Source: Pseudomonas hygromyciniae | Lineage (GTDB): Bacteria > Pseudomonadota > Gammaproteobacteria > Pseudomonadales > Pseudomonadaceae | NCBI RefSeq assembly: GCF_016925675.1 | Contig: NZ_CP070506.1 | Coordinates: 3,904,501-3,968,500, forward strand | Direction of reading: 5' to 3' | DNA: 64,000 nucleotides | Part shown: positions 46,585-57,050 of the stretch, piece after piece | How the letters are laid out: each line of letters opens with the position of its first letter | Numbering within the stretch: position 1 is the first letter of the stretch | The notes under the pieces: generated by a model | Databases searched by the model: none | What the model was told of the DNA's origin: nothing | Seen by the model: the letters and a program-made list of their open reading frames with translations, nothing else | Position numbers and translations under genes: made by a program

Positions 46585-47875
46585 GTGCAGCTTCCTCCGT
46601 GGAGCGCCGGGCCAACCACTCAAGCGCCTCGGCAACACAATAAAATGATCCGAACAACAGAATCTCGTCCTCGGCCGTCGCTACCGCGCATTGAGCCTCT
46701 AGCGCAGCGGTCACGCTTGTATGGGACGTCACCGTCGCACCAAGGTTCTGCAACAGCACCTGTACATCATCGGCCGAACGACTGCGAGGTGTGTCCAGCG
46801 GCGCAACCGCCCATGCTTGCACATTGCTCAGCAAGGGCGCTACCACACCCTCCAAGTCCTTGTCCGACAGCAAGCCAAACACCGCCAGGCGTCGACCCTC
46901 CGGCACATGGGAGACCAAACGGCGCGCCAGATATTGCGCAGCATGCGGGTTATGACCAACGTCCAGCAACAGGTTCAAACGCTTGCCTTGCCATTGGAAC
47001 GAACGACGATCCAGACGCCCGACCACCTTTGTACGCTGCAAGGTATCGGCAATCTGCCCGGCATTCCATGGCAGATCCAGCAACAGGTAGGCCTGCAGGG
47101 CGAGTGCGGCGTTTTCCATGGGCAGGTTCAGCAGCGGCAGGCCATGCAACTCGACGCCCTGGCCCCGCGCATCAATACCGCGCCACGACCAATGATCGTC
47201 CGCCACGTCCAGCGAGAAATCCCGCCCCCGCAGGAAGAACGGGCAATCCAGCTCGCGCACCTTGTCCAGCAAGGTGTGCGGCGGATCCAGGTCACCACAC
47301 AGCGCCGGCTTGCCTGGGCGCAAGATACCAGCCTTTTCATAGGCCACCGATTCACGGGTATCACCCAGGTAATCGGTATGATCCACGCCAATACTAGTGA
47401 TCAACGCGAGGTCAGCGTCCACCACATTGACGGTATCCAGGCGACCACCCAGGCCGACTTCCAGCACCACCGCATCCAGCTGTTCGCGCTCGAACAACCA
47501 GAACGCCGCCAGGGTGCCCATCTCGAAATAAGTCAGGGAGGTTTCGCCGCGCCCGGCATCCAGCGCCGCAAAGGCTTCGCACAATTGCTCGTCGGTGGCT
47601 TCGACACCGTTGAGTTGCACACGCTCGTTGTAACGCAGCAAGTGCGGCGAGCTATAGACACCCACCTTCAAACCCTGGGCCTGTAGCAACGCCGCGACAA
47701 AGGCGCAGGTAGAACCCTTGCCGTTGGTGCCAGTGACCGTGATCACTCGCGGCGCAGGCCGACCCAACCCAAGGCGGGCCGCTACCTGTTGCGAGCGCTC
47801 CAGGCCCATGTCGATGGCTGACGGATGCAACTGCTCAAGGTAGGCGAGCCACTCGCCCAGGGTTCGTTGGGTCAT
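46568..47875 (-). CDS. folC: dihydrofolate synthase/folylpolyglutamate synthase
   Basis: A 435-residue Mur-ligase-type enzyme. The ATP loop [14 protein letters not shown] is near residue 46 and [20 protein letters not shown] supplies the omega-loop; [20 protein letters not shown] follows. It adds Glu to dihydropteroate and to folates. It overlaps accD by four bases upstream and dedD by 17 downstream, forming the conserved accD-folC-dedD-cvpA-purF string. Confidence 0.95.
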   Translation of the reverse strand: MTQRTLGEWLAYLEQLHPSAIDMGLERSQQVAARLGLGRPAPRVITVTGTNGKGSTCAFVAALLQAQGLKVGVYSSPHLLRYNERVQLNGVEATDEQLCEAFAALDAGRGETSLTYFEMGTLAAFWLFEREQLDAVVLEVGLGGRLDTVNVVDADLALITSIGVDHTDYLGDTRESVAYEKAGILRPGKPALCGDLDPPHTLLDKVRELDCPFFLRGRDFSLDVADDHWSWRGIDARGQGVELHGLPLLNLPMENAALALQAYLLLDLPWNAGQIADTLQRTKVVGRLDRRSFQWQGKRLNLLLDVGHNPHAAQYLARRLVSHVPEGRRLAVFGLLSDKDLEGVVAPLLSNVQAWAVAPLDTPRSRSADDVQVLLQNLGATVTSHTSVTAALEAQCAVATAEDEILLFGSFYCVAEALEWLARRSTEEAAHGITG

Positions 47876-48792
47876 AGGTTTGCAGGCACCGGCGGAACGA
47901 CGATGGGCTCGACTTTAGGCGCGACGTACTCCGGTGTCGGCAAGCCCATCATCTGCGCCAGCAGGCTACCCAGACGTGGACGCAGCTCGGAACGGGCGAT
48001 GATCATGTCAATCGCCCCGTGCTCCAACAGGAACTCGCTGCGCTGGAAGCCTTCCGGCAGTTTTTCACGTACGGTCTGCTCGATCACACGCGGGCCGGCA
48101 AAGCCAATCAGTGCCTTGGGCTCGCCGACGATCACGTCGCCGAGCATCGCCAAGCTGGCGGAAACGCCGCCGTAGACCGGGTCGGTCAGCACGGAAATGA
48201 ACGGGATACCTTCCTCACGCAGACGCGCCAGTACCGCAGAGGTCTTGGCCATTTGCATCAGCGAGATCAGCGCTTCCTGCATCCGCGCACCACCGGAGGC
48301 GGCGAAGCAGATCATCGGGCAGCGGTTTTCCAGGGCGTAGTTGGCAGCCCGTACAAAACGCTCACCGACAATGGCGCCCATCGAGCCGCCCATGAAGGAG
48401 AACTCAAACGCCGACACGACCACTGGCATGCCCAGCAGCTTGCCGCTGACCGAGATCAGCGCGTCTTTCTCGCCAGTCTGCTTTTGTGCAGCGGTCAGGC
48501 GGTCCTTGTACTTCTTGCCATCGCGGAACTTGAGGCGGTCCACCGGCTCCAGGTCAGCGCCCAGCTCGGCACGGCCATCGGCGTCGAGGAAGATGTCGAT
48601 ACGGGCGCGGGCGCCGATACGCATGTGGTGGTTGCATTTGGGGCAAACGTCCAGGGTCTTTTCCAGCTCTGGGCGGTACAACACCGCATCGCAGGATGGG
48701 CACTTGTGCCACAGACCTTCAGGGACCGAGCTTTTCTTCACCTCGGAACGCATGATCGAGGGGATCAGTTTGTCTACTAACCAGTTGCTCAT
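47872..48792 (-). CDS. accD: acetyl-CoA carboxylase carboxyltransferase beta subunit
   Basis: A 306-residue subunit starting [20 protein letters not shown] at 48792. A four-Cys zinc finger ([20 protein letters not shown], then PKC) is at about residues 28-50, followed by a crotonase-like core with [20 protein letters not shown] and [20 protein letters not shown]. With AccA it transfers CO2 from biotin to acetyl-CoA for fatty acid synthesis. The preceding gap 48793-49036 shows no gene. Confidence 0.97.
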   Translation of the reverse strand: MSNWLVDKLIPSIMRSEVKKSSVPEGLWHKCPSCDAVLYRPELEKTLDVCPKCNHHMRIGARARIDIFLDADGRAELGADLEPVDRLKFRDGKKYKDRLTAAQKQTGEKDALISVSGKLLGMPVVVSAFEFSFMGGSMGAIVGERFVRAANYALENRCPMICFAASGGARMQEALISLMQMAKTSAVLARLREEGIPFISVLTDPVYGGVSASLAMLGDVIVGEPKALIGFAGPRVIEQTVREKLPEGFQRSEFLLEHGAIDMIIARSELRPRLGSLLAQMMGLPTPEYVAPKVEPIVVPPVPANL

Positions 48793-49036
48793 GCTTTCTT
48801 TCTCCAGTACCGGTGGCTTGAACACAGCCCCGCGTATGCCCTTGAGCTAAATTCATTGATGTGGCGATAACAGCTGCAGGACGGGGTCAGACGTTCGACC
48901 AGCCATTTCCTGCACCTGCCCTCAGCCTTCCAGACAACCCGCCAACGCGTGGCTGCCACTTCATTGGCGCCGCCCGAGGGCAACGCCGGCCTGTTTTACA
49001 CAGTGGTAGTTACTGACGGCGGCAGACTCCCAGCCG

Positions 49037-49669
49037 TCACATCGCGCCACTGCTGCTACGCACTGCCTGCATGAATGCGCGAATCTTGCCGGAGTCCTTG
49101 ATGCCCTTGCCCTGCTCCACCCCGCCGCTGACGTCCACCGCATAGGGGCGAACCTGGGCAATGGCCTGCGCCACGTTGTCGGCGCACAGGCCGCCGGCCA
49201 GGATGATCGGCTTGCTCAAGCCCTGGGGAATCAGCGACCAGTCAAACGCCTCCCCCGTACCGCCAGGAATGCCCTCCACATAGGCATCGAGCAAAATCCC
49301 GCTGGCCCCGGCGTAGGCGGCGCAACTGGCGGCGATATCGTCACCGGCCTTGACCCGCAAGGCCTTGATATACGGACGATGGTAGCCGGCGCACTCGTCT
49401 GGGGTTTCGTCACCATGGAACTGCAGCAGGTCCAGGGGCACGGCATCCAGGGTTTCATTGAGCTCGCAGGCGCTGGCGTTGACGAACAGCCCGACCGTGG
49501 TCACGAACGGCGGCAAGCCGGCAATGATCGCCCGGGCCTGCTGCACGGTCACCGCGCGCGGGCTTTTGGCATAAAACACAAAACCAATGGCGTCAGCCCC
49601 CGCCTCGACTGCCGCCAGCGCGTCTTCCATGCGGGTAATCCCGCAAATCTTGCTGCGAACGCCTGACAT
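49037..49669 (-). CDS. trpF: phosphoribosylanthranilate isomerase
   Basis: A 210-residue TIM barrel. The catalytic Cys is in [20 protein letters not shown] and the catalytic Asp in [31 protein letters not shown] supplies the phosphate site. It is the third step from anthranilate in Trp synthesis. It lies between truA and accD on the same strand, away from other trp genes as is usual in Pseudomonas. Confidence 0.96.
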   Translation of the reverse strand: MSGVRSKICGITRMEDALAAVEAGADAIGFVFYAKSPRAVTVQQARAIIAGLPPFVTTVGLFVNASACELNETLDAVPLDLLQFHGDETPDECAGYHRPYIKALRVKAGDDIAASCAAYAGASGILLDAYVEGIPGGTGEAFDWSLIPQGLSKPIILAGGLCADNVAQAIAQVRPYAVDVSGGVEQGKGIKDSGKIRAFMQAVRSSSGAM

Positions 49670-49733
49670 ATCGTCGAAACCTCAGGGGGCTGTCCAGGAA
49701 AGTCCCGGATGGTAACAAATGCTTTTCCGGGCG

Positions 49734-50558
49734 TCAGCCGTCAAGTTCAGCGAAACCCGTAAGGAAGTGTGGCCCGATGAAACGCTGCGGCAGTTCGAAC
49801 TCATCGCGGTACTCCACATCCACCAGATACAGGCCGAATGGGTGTGCCGTCACCCCGCCGGTACGACGCACCCGACTCTCCAGCACTTCCTTGGCCCACT
49901 CCACCGGGCGCTCGCCAGTACCAATGGTCATCAGCACCCCGGCAATATTGCGCACCATATGGTGCAGGAACGCACCGGCGCGGATATCCAGGACAATCAT
50001 CTTGCCGTGGCGCGTCACGCGCAGGTGATGGACTTCCTTGATCGGCGACTTGGCCTGGCACTGGCCGGCCCGGAACGCGCTGAAATCGTGGATCCCCACC
50101 AGGTGCTGGGCCGCTTCGGCCATGCGCTCGGCGTCCAGCGGGCGGTGGTTCCAGGTGATCTCTTCGTTCAAGTGTGCCGGACGGATCTGATCGTTATAGA
50201 TCACATAGCGGTAGCGCCGGGCAATAGCCTTGAACCTTGCATGAAAATGCGCCGGCATGACCTTGGCCCAACTGACGCTGACATCGTGGGGCAGATTGAT
50301 ATTGGCGCCCATGACCCAGGCTTTCATAGAACGCTCGGCCTGGGTGTCGAAATGCACCACTTGCCCGCAGGCATGCACACCCGCGTCGGTACGCCCGGCG
50401 CACATCAATGAAACCGGGGAGTCGGCGACCTTCGACAGGGCCTTCTCCAGGGTTTCCTGCACAGTCGGCACGCCAGAGGCCTGGCGTTGCCAGCCGCGAT
50501 AGCGCGAGCCTTTGTATTCAACGCCCAGGGCGATTCTGAAAAAGCCGGCGGCCGCCAT
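49734..50558 (-). CDS. truA: tRNA pseudouridine(38-40) synthase
   Basis: A 274-residue enzyme that isomerises U38-U40 in tRNA anticodon arms. The catalytic Asp lies in MCAGRTDAGVHACGQVVHFD; FKAIARRYRYVIYN and RAGAFLHHMVRNIAGVLM are conserved. I choose the ATG at 50558 (MAAAGFFRIALGVEYKGSRY), because the frame upstream only offers a TTG at 50615. It follows fimV across a REP. Confidence 0.93.
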   Translation of the reverse strand: MAAAGFFRIALGVEYKGSRYRGWQRQASGVPTVQETLEKALSKVADSPVSLMCAGRTDAGVHACGQVVHFDTQAERSMKAWVMGANINLPHDVSVSWAKVMPAHFHARFKAIARRYRYVIYNDQIRPAHLNEEITWNHRPLDAERMAEAAQHLVGIHDFSAFRAGQCQAKSPIKEVHHLRVTRHGKMIVLDIRAGAFLHHMVRNIAGVLMTIGTGERPVEWAKEVLESRVRRTGGVTAHPFGLYLVDVEYRDEFELPQRFIGPHFLTGFAELDG

Positions 50559-50646
50559 TTCGGCGGCCGCGTTATCTATATTTGCCAAGAGCTGAGAGCC
50601 TGATGAGTTACGCAAAGGCAGCCATTATATATGGCTTGAGGCTTTT

Positions 50647-50746
50647 TGTAGGAGCGAGCTTGCTCGCGAAGATCGTCAACGATAACGCGCTCATCCTGAA
50701 AGAACGCAGCGTCCTTGAGTTTTTCGCGAGCAAGCTCGCTCCTACA
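50647..50746. repeat. REP-like inverted repeat
   Basis: TGTAGGAGCGAGCTTGCTCGCGA and TCGCGAGCAAGCTCGCTCCTACA face each other across about 54 bases, between fimV and truA. Confidence 0.88.
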
Positions 50747-50763
50747 GGAGTTGCGCAATGGCT

Positions 50764-53328
50764 TCAGGCCAGATTGCTGAGCATTTCCTTGGCTTCATCC
50801 TGTTGTTTTTCATCGCCTTCGGTAAGGACTTCGGCGAGGATGTCACGCGCACCATCTGCATCACCCATGTCGATGTAAGCCTGGGCCAGGTCCAGCTTGG
50901 TAGCGACTTCGTCGGTGCCCGACAGGAAGTCGAACTCCGGCTCATCGTCGCCCTTGGCGGCATCTTCAGCAGTGAAGCTCGCTTCGATCGACGGGCTTTC
51001 CAGGCTCTGCGACAGGCGCTCCAGCTCGGCGTTGACATCATCAAGCTCAGTGGCGAATGCGTCTGGCTTGGCCGATGGCGCGGGCTCGTCCGCCAGGGAC
51101 AGGTCAAAGTCTTCCGGCAGGTCAAAATCATCCAGCGCGGCCGGCGTCAGGGTGGGCGGATCTACCGGCGGTAGATCCTTCATCTGTTCTTCCAGGCCCG
51201 AGAGGAAGTCGTCGTCGGACTGGGAGGCCGGCGCATCCAACTGCAAGTCGAGGTCAAAATCGGACAGATCATCCGGGCTGGCCTTGGCCTCGGTCTGTTG
51301 TTGCAACACCGACTCAAAGCTCAGGTCATCAACCTCGGGCTCGACCACGGCCGGCGACGCAGCTTCCAGGTCATCCAGGCTCAGGTCGAAGTCGGTGTCG
51401 AACGCATCGGCTTCAGGCGTGACGGCAGGCGCCGACTCTTCCTGGAGCAGATCCTTGACATACTGCGCATCCAGCGCGGCGGCGGCGACTGCCGCACTGA
51501 CACCCGCAGCCAGCACGGCCATGGCCGGATAGCGATTTTTCAACAGTTCGACCTGGGCATGATTCTCGCCATTGGCGACCAGTTGGCGCTCCTGGGTCAC
51601 GAAGCCATCCTTATCGCCCTGCTGACCATAGACCTCCAGGAGTTTGAGACGCAGATCACTGCGCGCGGGCTCCAGTTTGATCGCTTCTTCCAGCACGGCG
51701 GCCGCCTGATTCAGGTGGCCACGATCCAGGTGGGACTGGGCCAGCGCCAGGGCGTCGGAGGAGCCAGGTTCGATAATCGGCTTGCTCGGCGGCGCCATAC
51801 TAGTCGCAGGTGCAGATACAGGCGCCACGGCAACCGGAGCTGGAGCTGGAGCTGGAGCTGGAGCTGGAGCTGGAGCCAGCTTGACGGTTGCAGCGGGGAC
51901 TTCAAGGCCTTCGAAACTGTCCGACGGCATGTCCTGGTCAATGCTTGGGGAGAACGCCGGCTCCTCGGCCAGCGCCCGCGCCATGCGCAGGTGTTTTTCC
52001 TCTTCCAGGCGCGCATTGCGATGACGCGCCCATAGCAGCAGGAGCAACAACACCAACAGCCCAGCAGCACCGCCAATCACCCCAAGAACGATGGGATTGG
52101 TCAGCAGGTCATTGAACTTGCCTTCGGTGCTAGCCGCGGGCGCAGGCTCTACCGGGCTTTCCACCGGCGCAACCACCGGCGCTTCGGCGGCTGGCGCCGG
52201 GGCGGCAGGTGCTGGTGCAACGGGCGCCGCCGCCAACTCCGCAGGCATGGCCGCCGGCTGCGCCGGTGCGCCGCCCTCGGCCTGCAACTTGGCCAATTGG
52301 TTGTTCTTCAGTTCAATCAGCCGCTGCAACTTGTCCAACTGACTTTGCAGATCAGTCATGCGGCTTTTCAGCTCTTCATTTTCGCGGCGGGTCGAATCCA
52401 GGCTTTCCTGGGTCACCGCCAGCTTGTTGTTCAGGGCCTTGCTATCGCCCGCGGCGCCTTTGACTCCGGCCTTGGCGGCCTCGGCCGAGACCAGGCTCAG
52501 ATTGTCCTTGGCAGCCGTTTGCGACGGCGCGGCACCGGCCTGGGTGCGTTTGGTGGCGTCCAGTTGCTGACGCCCCGCCGCCTGATTGTTGGCGCCGCGA
52601 CGCCCCTGGCGCCAGGCCGCATTCTGCGCAGTCACTTCGGCAATCGCCTGGGGTTGCGGCAGGCTGGTGCTTTGTACCGGGTCCGGCAGGCGCAATACCT
52701 GGCCGGTTTTCATGCGGTTGATATTACCGTCGACAAAAGCCCCCGGGTTAAGCGCCTGGATCGCCAGCATGGTCTGCTGGATCGAGCCACCATTGCGGTT
52801 TTTCGCGGCGATTTCCCACAGCGTGTCCCGGGCAGTCGTCGTGTGTTCAGCCGCTTTGCTGATGCCTCTAGTCGCAGGCGGGGCAAGGCGCGGCGCCGGG
52901 GCGCTGGCCTCCGGGGCCTTTTGCTCGAACTTGGCCGGGTCCAGCAAGACGCTGTAGTCGCGCATCAACCGGCCATTGGGCCATTGCACTTGCAGCAGGA
53001 AACGCACGTAGGAATCGGGCAATGGCTTGCTGGAGGTAACGCGTACCACGCTGCGACCGCTGGGGTTGAGCACCGGGGTAAAGCTCAGTTCATCAAGGAA
53101 CGCCTGGCGATCCACACCCGCATCCACAAAGGCCTGGGAAGATGCGAGGCTGGGCACGATGTCGGAGGCGCTCAGCCCGCCCACGTCGAGCAGCTCGATC
53201 TCCACCGACAACGGCTGGTTCAACTTCGACTTGAGGGTCATCTCCCCAAGTTGCAGCGCTTGCGCCATACCGGAGGACAGCGCCGAGGCGGCCGCTATTG
53301 CTAACACCAGTTTGCGAACTTGAACCAT
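50764..53328 (-). CDS. fimV: FimV/HubP-type polar protein
   Basis: An 854-residue inner-membrane protein. Signal peptide MVQVRKLVLAIAAASALSSG, a FimV N-terminal domain (to about 130), a LysM-like part near residues 160-215 (ARDTLWEIAAKNRNGG), a coiled coil near 310-360, one membrane segment (PIVLGVIGGAAGLLVLLLLL) and an acidic cytoplasmic half with TPR-like helices. It ends in the FimV C-terminal domain (AQAYIDMGDADGARDILAEV). FimV organises the cell pole and type IV pilus function. An Ala-Pro run in the linker is coded by a hexanucleotide repeat at 51836-51877. Confidence 0.92.
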   Translation of the reverse strand: MVQVRKLVLAIAAASALSSGMAQALQLGEMTLKSKLNQPLSVEIELLDVGGLSASDIVPSLASSQAFVDAGVDRQAFLDELSFTPVLNPSGRSVVRVTSSKPLPDSYVRFLLQVQWPNGRLMRDYSVLLDPAKFEQKAPEASAPAPRLAPPATRGISKAAEHTTTARDTLWEIAAKNRNGGSIQQTMLAIQALNPGAFVDGNINRMKTGQVLRLPDPVQSTSLPQPQAIAEVTAQNAAWRQGRRGANNQAAGRQQLDATKRTQAGAAPSQTAAKDNLSLVSAEAAKAGVKGAAGDSKALNNKLAVTQESLDSTRRENEELKSRMTDLQSQLDKLQRLIELKNNQLAKLQAEGGAPAQPAAMPAELAAAPVAPAPAAPAPAAEAPVVAPVESPVEPAPAASTEGKFNDLLTNPIVLGVIGGAAGLLVLLLLLLWARHRNARLEEEKHLRMARALAEEPAFSPSIDQDMPSDSFEGLEVPAATVKLAPAPAPAPAPAPAPVAVAPVSAPATSMAPPSKPIIEPGSSDALALAQSHLDRGHLNQAAAVLEEAIKLEPARSDLRLKLLEVYGQQGDKDGFVTQERQLVANGENHAQVELLKNRYPAMAVLAAGVSAAVAAAALDAQYVKDLLQEESAPAVTPEADAFDTDFDLSLDDLEAASPAVVEPEVDDLSFESVLQQQTEAKASPDDLSDFDLDLQLDAPASQSDDDFLSGLEEQMKDLPPVDPPTLTPAALDDFDLPEDFDLSLADEPAPSAKPDAFATELDDVNAELERLSQSLESPSIEASFTAEDAAKGDDEPEFDFLSGTDEVATKLDLAQAYIDMGDADGARDILAEVLTEGDEKQQDEAKEMLSNLA
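51836..51877. repeat. hexanucleotide tandem repeat in fimV
   Basis: Six perfect copies of GGAGCT and a seventh ending GGAGCC. On the minus strand they code an in-frame Ala-Pro linker. Length can vary without frameshift. Confidence 0.9.
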
Positions 53329-53490
53329 AGCCTCATCCTTTGTTTGAACACTCCTCGGCCCGCGAGAAGGTTGGGTACCGCTGCCATTCGGCATGGCGAG
53401 CCGATAGGTCACCGACGCGCAACTTTTCGTGCATGGGGCCAAGCATAGCCCTTAGCTAGAATCAATCTACAAATTGCCGCCAAGTATCTT

Positions 53491-54501
53491 TTACGCAAGG
53501 CCTTTTATCAACAACTGTGCCAGTTGCACCGCGTTAAGCGCCGCGCCTTTACGTACGTTATCTGACGTCAGCCACAAGTTTAGTTCCGCCGGGTCGTCAA
53601 TGCCGGCTCGCACCCGCCCCACGTAGACCACATCCTGACCGACCGCATCCCCAACAGCTGTAGGGTAATCGCCCTCGTCCACCAACTCGATACCCGGTGC
53701 CGACTCCAACAGGCGATTGACGGCGCCAAGGTCCACAGGGCTCGCCAGTTGCAGGGACACGCTCAAGCTATCGCCAAAAAACACCGGAGCTTGAACGCAG
53801 GTCGCGGAAATCTTCAGCAACGGTAAATCAAGCAAGGCGCGCAGTTCGTGGACCAGACGTTTTTCCAGGGCCGTGTGGCCCTGAGCGTCCGGCGTACCGA
53901 CCTGGGCCAACAGGTTGAAGGCCATTTGGCGATCAAAGAACTTTGGCTCCAGGGGGCGCACATTCAATAACTCGGCGGTTTGCCGGGCCAACTCGCTCAC
54001 GGCTTCGCGGCCCTGGGCAGACACTGCCAGGTTGGCGGTGACGCTGACGCGCTGAATGTCCAACAAGCCCCGCAACGGCGCCAGAACCACCGCCAGATGA
54101 GTGGCGCACGGGCTTGGGCTACCGAGCTGGAAGGGCTTTTTCAAGCCGTCCAGGACGTGGGCGTTGGCTTCCGGCACCACCTGAGGTGCTTGCTCGGCCG
54201 GCAAGGCGCCAGACAGGTCGATCAACGAGCAACCTGCCGCCGTGGCGCGCGGGGCGAAGCTCAAGGTGACCGCAGGGCCTGCCGCGAAAAAGGCCAGTTG
54301 CACCTTGCTGAAATCAAACTCGTCGACTTCCCGCACCCGCACGTTCTTGCCGCGAAATGGCACCGAAGCGCCGGCCGACTCACTGCTGGCCAGCAGGTGC
54401 AGGGTGCCGACCGGGAAATCCAACTCTTCGAGGATCTGGACCAGGGTTTCGCCAACGGTCCCGGTGGCGCCGATCACGGCGATATCAAAGGTCTGGGTCA
54501 T
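53491..54501 (-). CDS. usg: USG-1-type aspartate-semialdehyde dehydrogenase homologue
   Basis: A 336-residue paralogue of Asd, starting MTQTFDIAVIGATGTVGETL with the NADP fold. The Cys in SPSPCATHLAVVLAPLRG occupies the active-site position, but the later segment reads APVFFGDSLSVSL where Asd-type enzymes usually have GHS, so the acid/base His is replaced by Asp. USG-1 proteins are therefore thought not to be true Asd enzymes, and their role is unclear. It lies between asd and fimV, as in other pseudomonads. Confidence 0.85.
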   Translation of the reverse strand: MTQTFDIAVIGATGTVGETLVQILEELDFPVGTLHLLASSESAGASVPFRGKNVRVREVDEFDFSKVQLAFFAAGPAVTLSFAPRATAAGCSLIDLSGALPAEQAPQVVPEANAHVLDGLKKPFQLGSPSPCATHLAVVLAPLRGLLDIQRVSVTANLAVSAQGREAVSELARQTAELLNVRPLEPKFFDRQMAFNLLAQVGTPDAQGHTALEKRLVHELRALLDLPLLKISATCVQAPVFFGDSLSVSLQLASPVDLGAVNRLLESAPGIELVDEGDYPTAVGDAVGQDVVYVGRVRAGIDDPAELNLWLTSDNVRKGAALNAVQLAQLLIKGLA

Positions 54502-54593
54502 GGAGGCTGCCTCGGGCATTGCGGGGGGAGCGGCACTTTACCGGGTGGTTGGGGGTGAGGCAATTAACCCAGGTTTTGTGGTGTGGCTGATGA

Positions 54594-54673
54594 CCCTTTC
54601 GCGAGCAAGCCCGCTCCCACATTTGATTGCATTCACACATCAAAATGTGGGAGCGGGCTTGCTCGCGAAAGGG
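54594..54673. repeat. REP-like inverted repeat
   Basis: CCCTTTCGCGAGCAAGCCCGCTCCCACATTT and its complement face each other across about 20 bases, in the gap between asd and usg. Confidence 0.9.
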
Positions 54674-54690
54674 CCCTAAAGAGCAATGAA

Positions 54691-54722
54691 AAACCCGCGC
54701 CTGTCACCAGAACGCGGGTTTG
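54691..54722 (-). terminator. terminator after asd
   Basis: On the minus strand AACCCGCG and CGCGGGTT with a 13-base loop, followed by TTTC, 19 bases after the asd stop. Confidence 0.75.
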
Positions 54723-54740
54723 TTCAACACCAAAAAGCGA

Positions 54741-55853
54741 TCAACGCTCCAGCAGGATCCGCAACATCCGACGCAACGGCTCGGCCGCGCCCCACAGCAG
54801 TTGGTCACCTACAGTGAAAGCGCCCAGGTACTGGGTACCCATGTTCAGCTTGCGCAGACGCCCCACCGGAACATTCAGAGTGCCAGTAACCTTGGTCGGG
54901 CTCAGCTCCTGCATGCTGATATCACGGTTGTTCGGCACCAGCTTGACCCACGGGTTGTGCTGGCTGATCAGCCCTTCGATATCGGCGATCGGCACGTCTT
55001 TGTTGAGCTTGATGGTCAGCGCCTGGCTGTGGCAGCGCATAGCGCCGATCCGCACGCAGATACCGTCCACCGGGATCGGGTTCTTGAAGCGCCCGAGGAT
55101 CTTGTTGGTCTCGGCCTGGGCCTTCCACTCTTCGCGGCTCTGGCCGTTCGGCAGTTCTTTGTCGATCCACGGGATCAGGCTGCCGGCCAATGGCACGCCG
55201 AAGTTCTCGGTCGGGTAGGCGTCGCTGCGCATGGCCTCGGCCACACGACGGTCGATGTCGAGGATCGCGCTGGCCGGGTCGGCCAGTTGATCGGCGACGG
55301 CCGCGTGGGTCGCGCCCATCTGCTTGATCAGCTCACGCATGTTCTGCGCACCGGCACCGGAGGCCGCCTGATAGGTCATGGCACTCATCCACTCCACCAG
55401 CCCCGCTTCGAACAGGCCACCCAGGCCCATCAGCATCAGGCTGACGGTGCAGTTGCCGCCGACATAGTTCTTGGTGCCAGCGTCGAGCTGCTGGTCGATG
55501 ACCTTGCGGTTGACCGGGTCAAGGATGATCACCGCGTCGTCCTGCATACGCAGGCTGGACGCCGCGTCGATCCAGTAGCCCTGCCAGCCGGCTTCGCGCA
55601 GTTTAGGGAAGACTTCACTGGTGTAGTCGCCGCCCTGGCAGGTCAGAATGACGTCGAGGGTCTTGAGCTCTTCAATGTTGTAGGCGTCCTTGAGCGGGGC
55701 GATATCCTTGCCCACGGACGGCCCTTGGCCACCGACATTCGAAGTGGTGAAAAACACCGGCTCAATAAGATCGAAATCCTGCTCTTCCAGCATCCGCTGC
55801 ATGAGCACGGAACCGACCATACCGCGCCAACCGATCAGACCTACACGTTTCAT
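54741..55853 (-). CDS. asd: aspartate-semialdehyde dehydrogenase
   Basis: A 370-residue enzyme, [20 protein letters not shown]. It reduces aspartyl phosphate to the semialdehyde for Lys, Thr and Met. The catalytic Cys is in [17 protein letters not shown] and the catalytic His in [16 protein letters not shown]. Length and motifs are those of the Gram-negative type. It lies 64 bases after leuB and ends in a terminator. Intact, in contrast with the diverged usg paralogue next to it. Confidence 0.97.
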   Translation of the reverse strand: MKRVGLIGWRGMVGSVLMQRMLEEQDFDLIEPVFFTTSNVGGQGPSVGKDIAPLKDAYNIEELKTLDVILTCQGGDYTSEVFPKLREAGWQGYWIDAASSLRMQDDAVIILDPVNRKVIDQQLDAGTKNYVGGNCTVSLMLMGLGGLFEAGLVEWMSAMTYQAASGAGAQNMRELIKQMGATHAAVADQLADPASAILDIDRRVAEAMRSDAYPTENFGVPLAGSLIPWIDKELPNGQSREEWKAQAETNKILGRFKNPIPVDGICVRIGAMRCHSQALTIKLNKDVPIADIEGLISQHNPWVKLVPNNRDISMQELSPTKVTGTLNVPVGRLRKLNMGTQYLGAFTVGDQLLWGAAEPLRRMLRILLER

Positions 55854-55917
55854 CGCAACTACACCTTGTTAAAAAGTGGGCCGCCTTGCAGCAACAACTG
55901 CAAGCGGGCCCGAGAGA

Positions 55918-57000
55918 TTACAGATTCCGCAGCGCGGCGACTACTGCGTCGCCCATTTCCTGCGTCCCGACCTTGGTGCAACCCTGCGACCAGATGTCGC
56001 CGGTACGCAGGCCCTGGTCCAGCACCAGGCTCACCGCTTTCTCGATCGCGTCCGCCGCTTCGCTCAGGTTGAAGCTGTAACGCAGCATCATCGAGACCGA
56101 CAGGATGGTTGCCAGTGGGTTGGCAATGCCCTGGCCCGCGATATCCGGCGCCGACCCGTGGCACGGCTCGTACATGCCCTTGTTGTTGGTGTCCAGGGAC
56201 GCCGACGGCAGCATGCCGATGGAACCGGTGAGCATCGAGGCCTGGTCGGAAAGGATGTCGCCGAACAGGTTGTCGGTGACGATCACGTCGAACTGCTTGG
56301 GCGCTCGCACCAGTTGCATGGCGGCGTTATCGACGTACATGTGGCTCAGCTCGACGTCCGGGTAGTCCTTGGCCACTTCTTCGACGATTTCCCGCCACAG
56401 CTGGCTGGAGGCCAGGACGTTGGCCTTGTCCACCGAGCAGACCTTTTTGCCACGCACGCGGGCCATGTCGAAACCGACACGGGCGATACGGCGGATTTCG
56501 CTCTCGCTGTACGGCAGGGTGTCATAGGCCTGGCGCTCGCCATTTTCCAGCTCGCGCACACCCCGTGGCGAGCCGAAATAGATACCGCCGGTCAGCTCGC
56601 GCACGATCAGGATATCCAGGCCCGCCACCACTTCCGGCTTGAGGCTCGACGCGTCGGCCAGTTGCGGATAGAGGATCGCCGGGCGCAGGTTGCCGAACAG
56701 GCCCAGTTGCGCGCGGATTTTCAGCAGGCCGCGCTCCGGGCGGATATCACGTTCGATCTTGTCCCATTTCGGCCCACCCACGGCGCCGAGCAGCACGGCG
56801 TCGGCAGCACGGGCACGGTCCAGGGTTTCGTCGGCCAGGGGCACGCCATGCTTGTCGATGGCCGCGCCGCCGATCACGTCGTGGCTCAACTCAAAACCCA
56901 GGCTGTACTTGCTGTTGGCCAATTCCAGGACCTTGACCGCTTCGGCCATGATTTCCGGACCAATGCCGTCGCCAGGGAGAATCAGAATCTGCTTGCTCAT
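55918..57000 (-). CDS. leuB: 3-isopropylmalate dehydrogenase
   Basis: A 360-residue decarboxylating dehydrogenase, [20 protein letters not shown]. Substrate and metal residues lie in the [19 protein letters not shown] region, [19 protein letters not shown] and the signature [20 protein letters not shown]. It performs the third step of Leu synthesis. The gap of 50 bases to the methyltransferase gene suggests they share a transcript. Confidence 0.97.
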   Translation of the reverse strand: MSKQILILPGDGIGPEIMAEAVKVLELANSKYSLGFELSHDVIGGAAIDKHGVPLADETLDRARAADAVLLGAVGGPKWDKIERDIRPERGLLKIRAQLGLFGNLRPAILYPQLADASSLKPEVVAGLDILIVRELTGGIYFGSPRGVRELENGERQAYDTLPYSESEIRRIARVGFDMARVRGKKVCSVDKANVLASSQLWREIVEEVAKDYPDVELSHMYVDNAAMQLVRAPKQFDVIVTDNLFGDILSDQASMLTGSIGMLPSASLDTNNKGMYEPCHGSAPDIAGQGIANPLATILSVSMMLRYSFNLSEAADAIEKAVSLVLDQGLRTGDIWSQGCTKVGTQEMGDAVVAALRNL

Positions 57001-57050
57001 GCGTTCCTCATTTCATCAAGCGACCCGCCCTCGGGCAGGTCGGGAAAATA

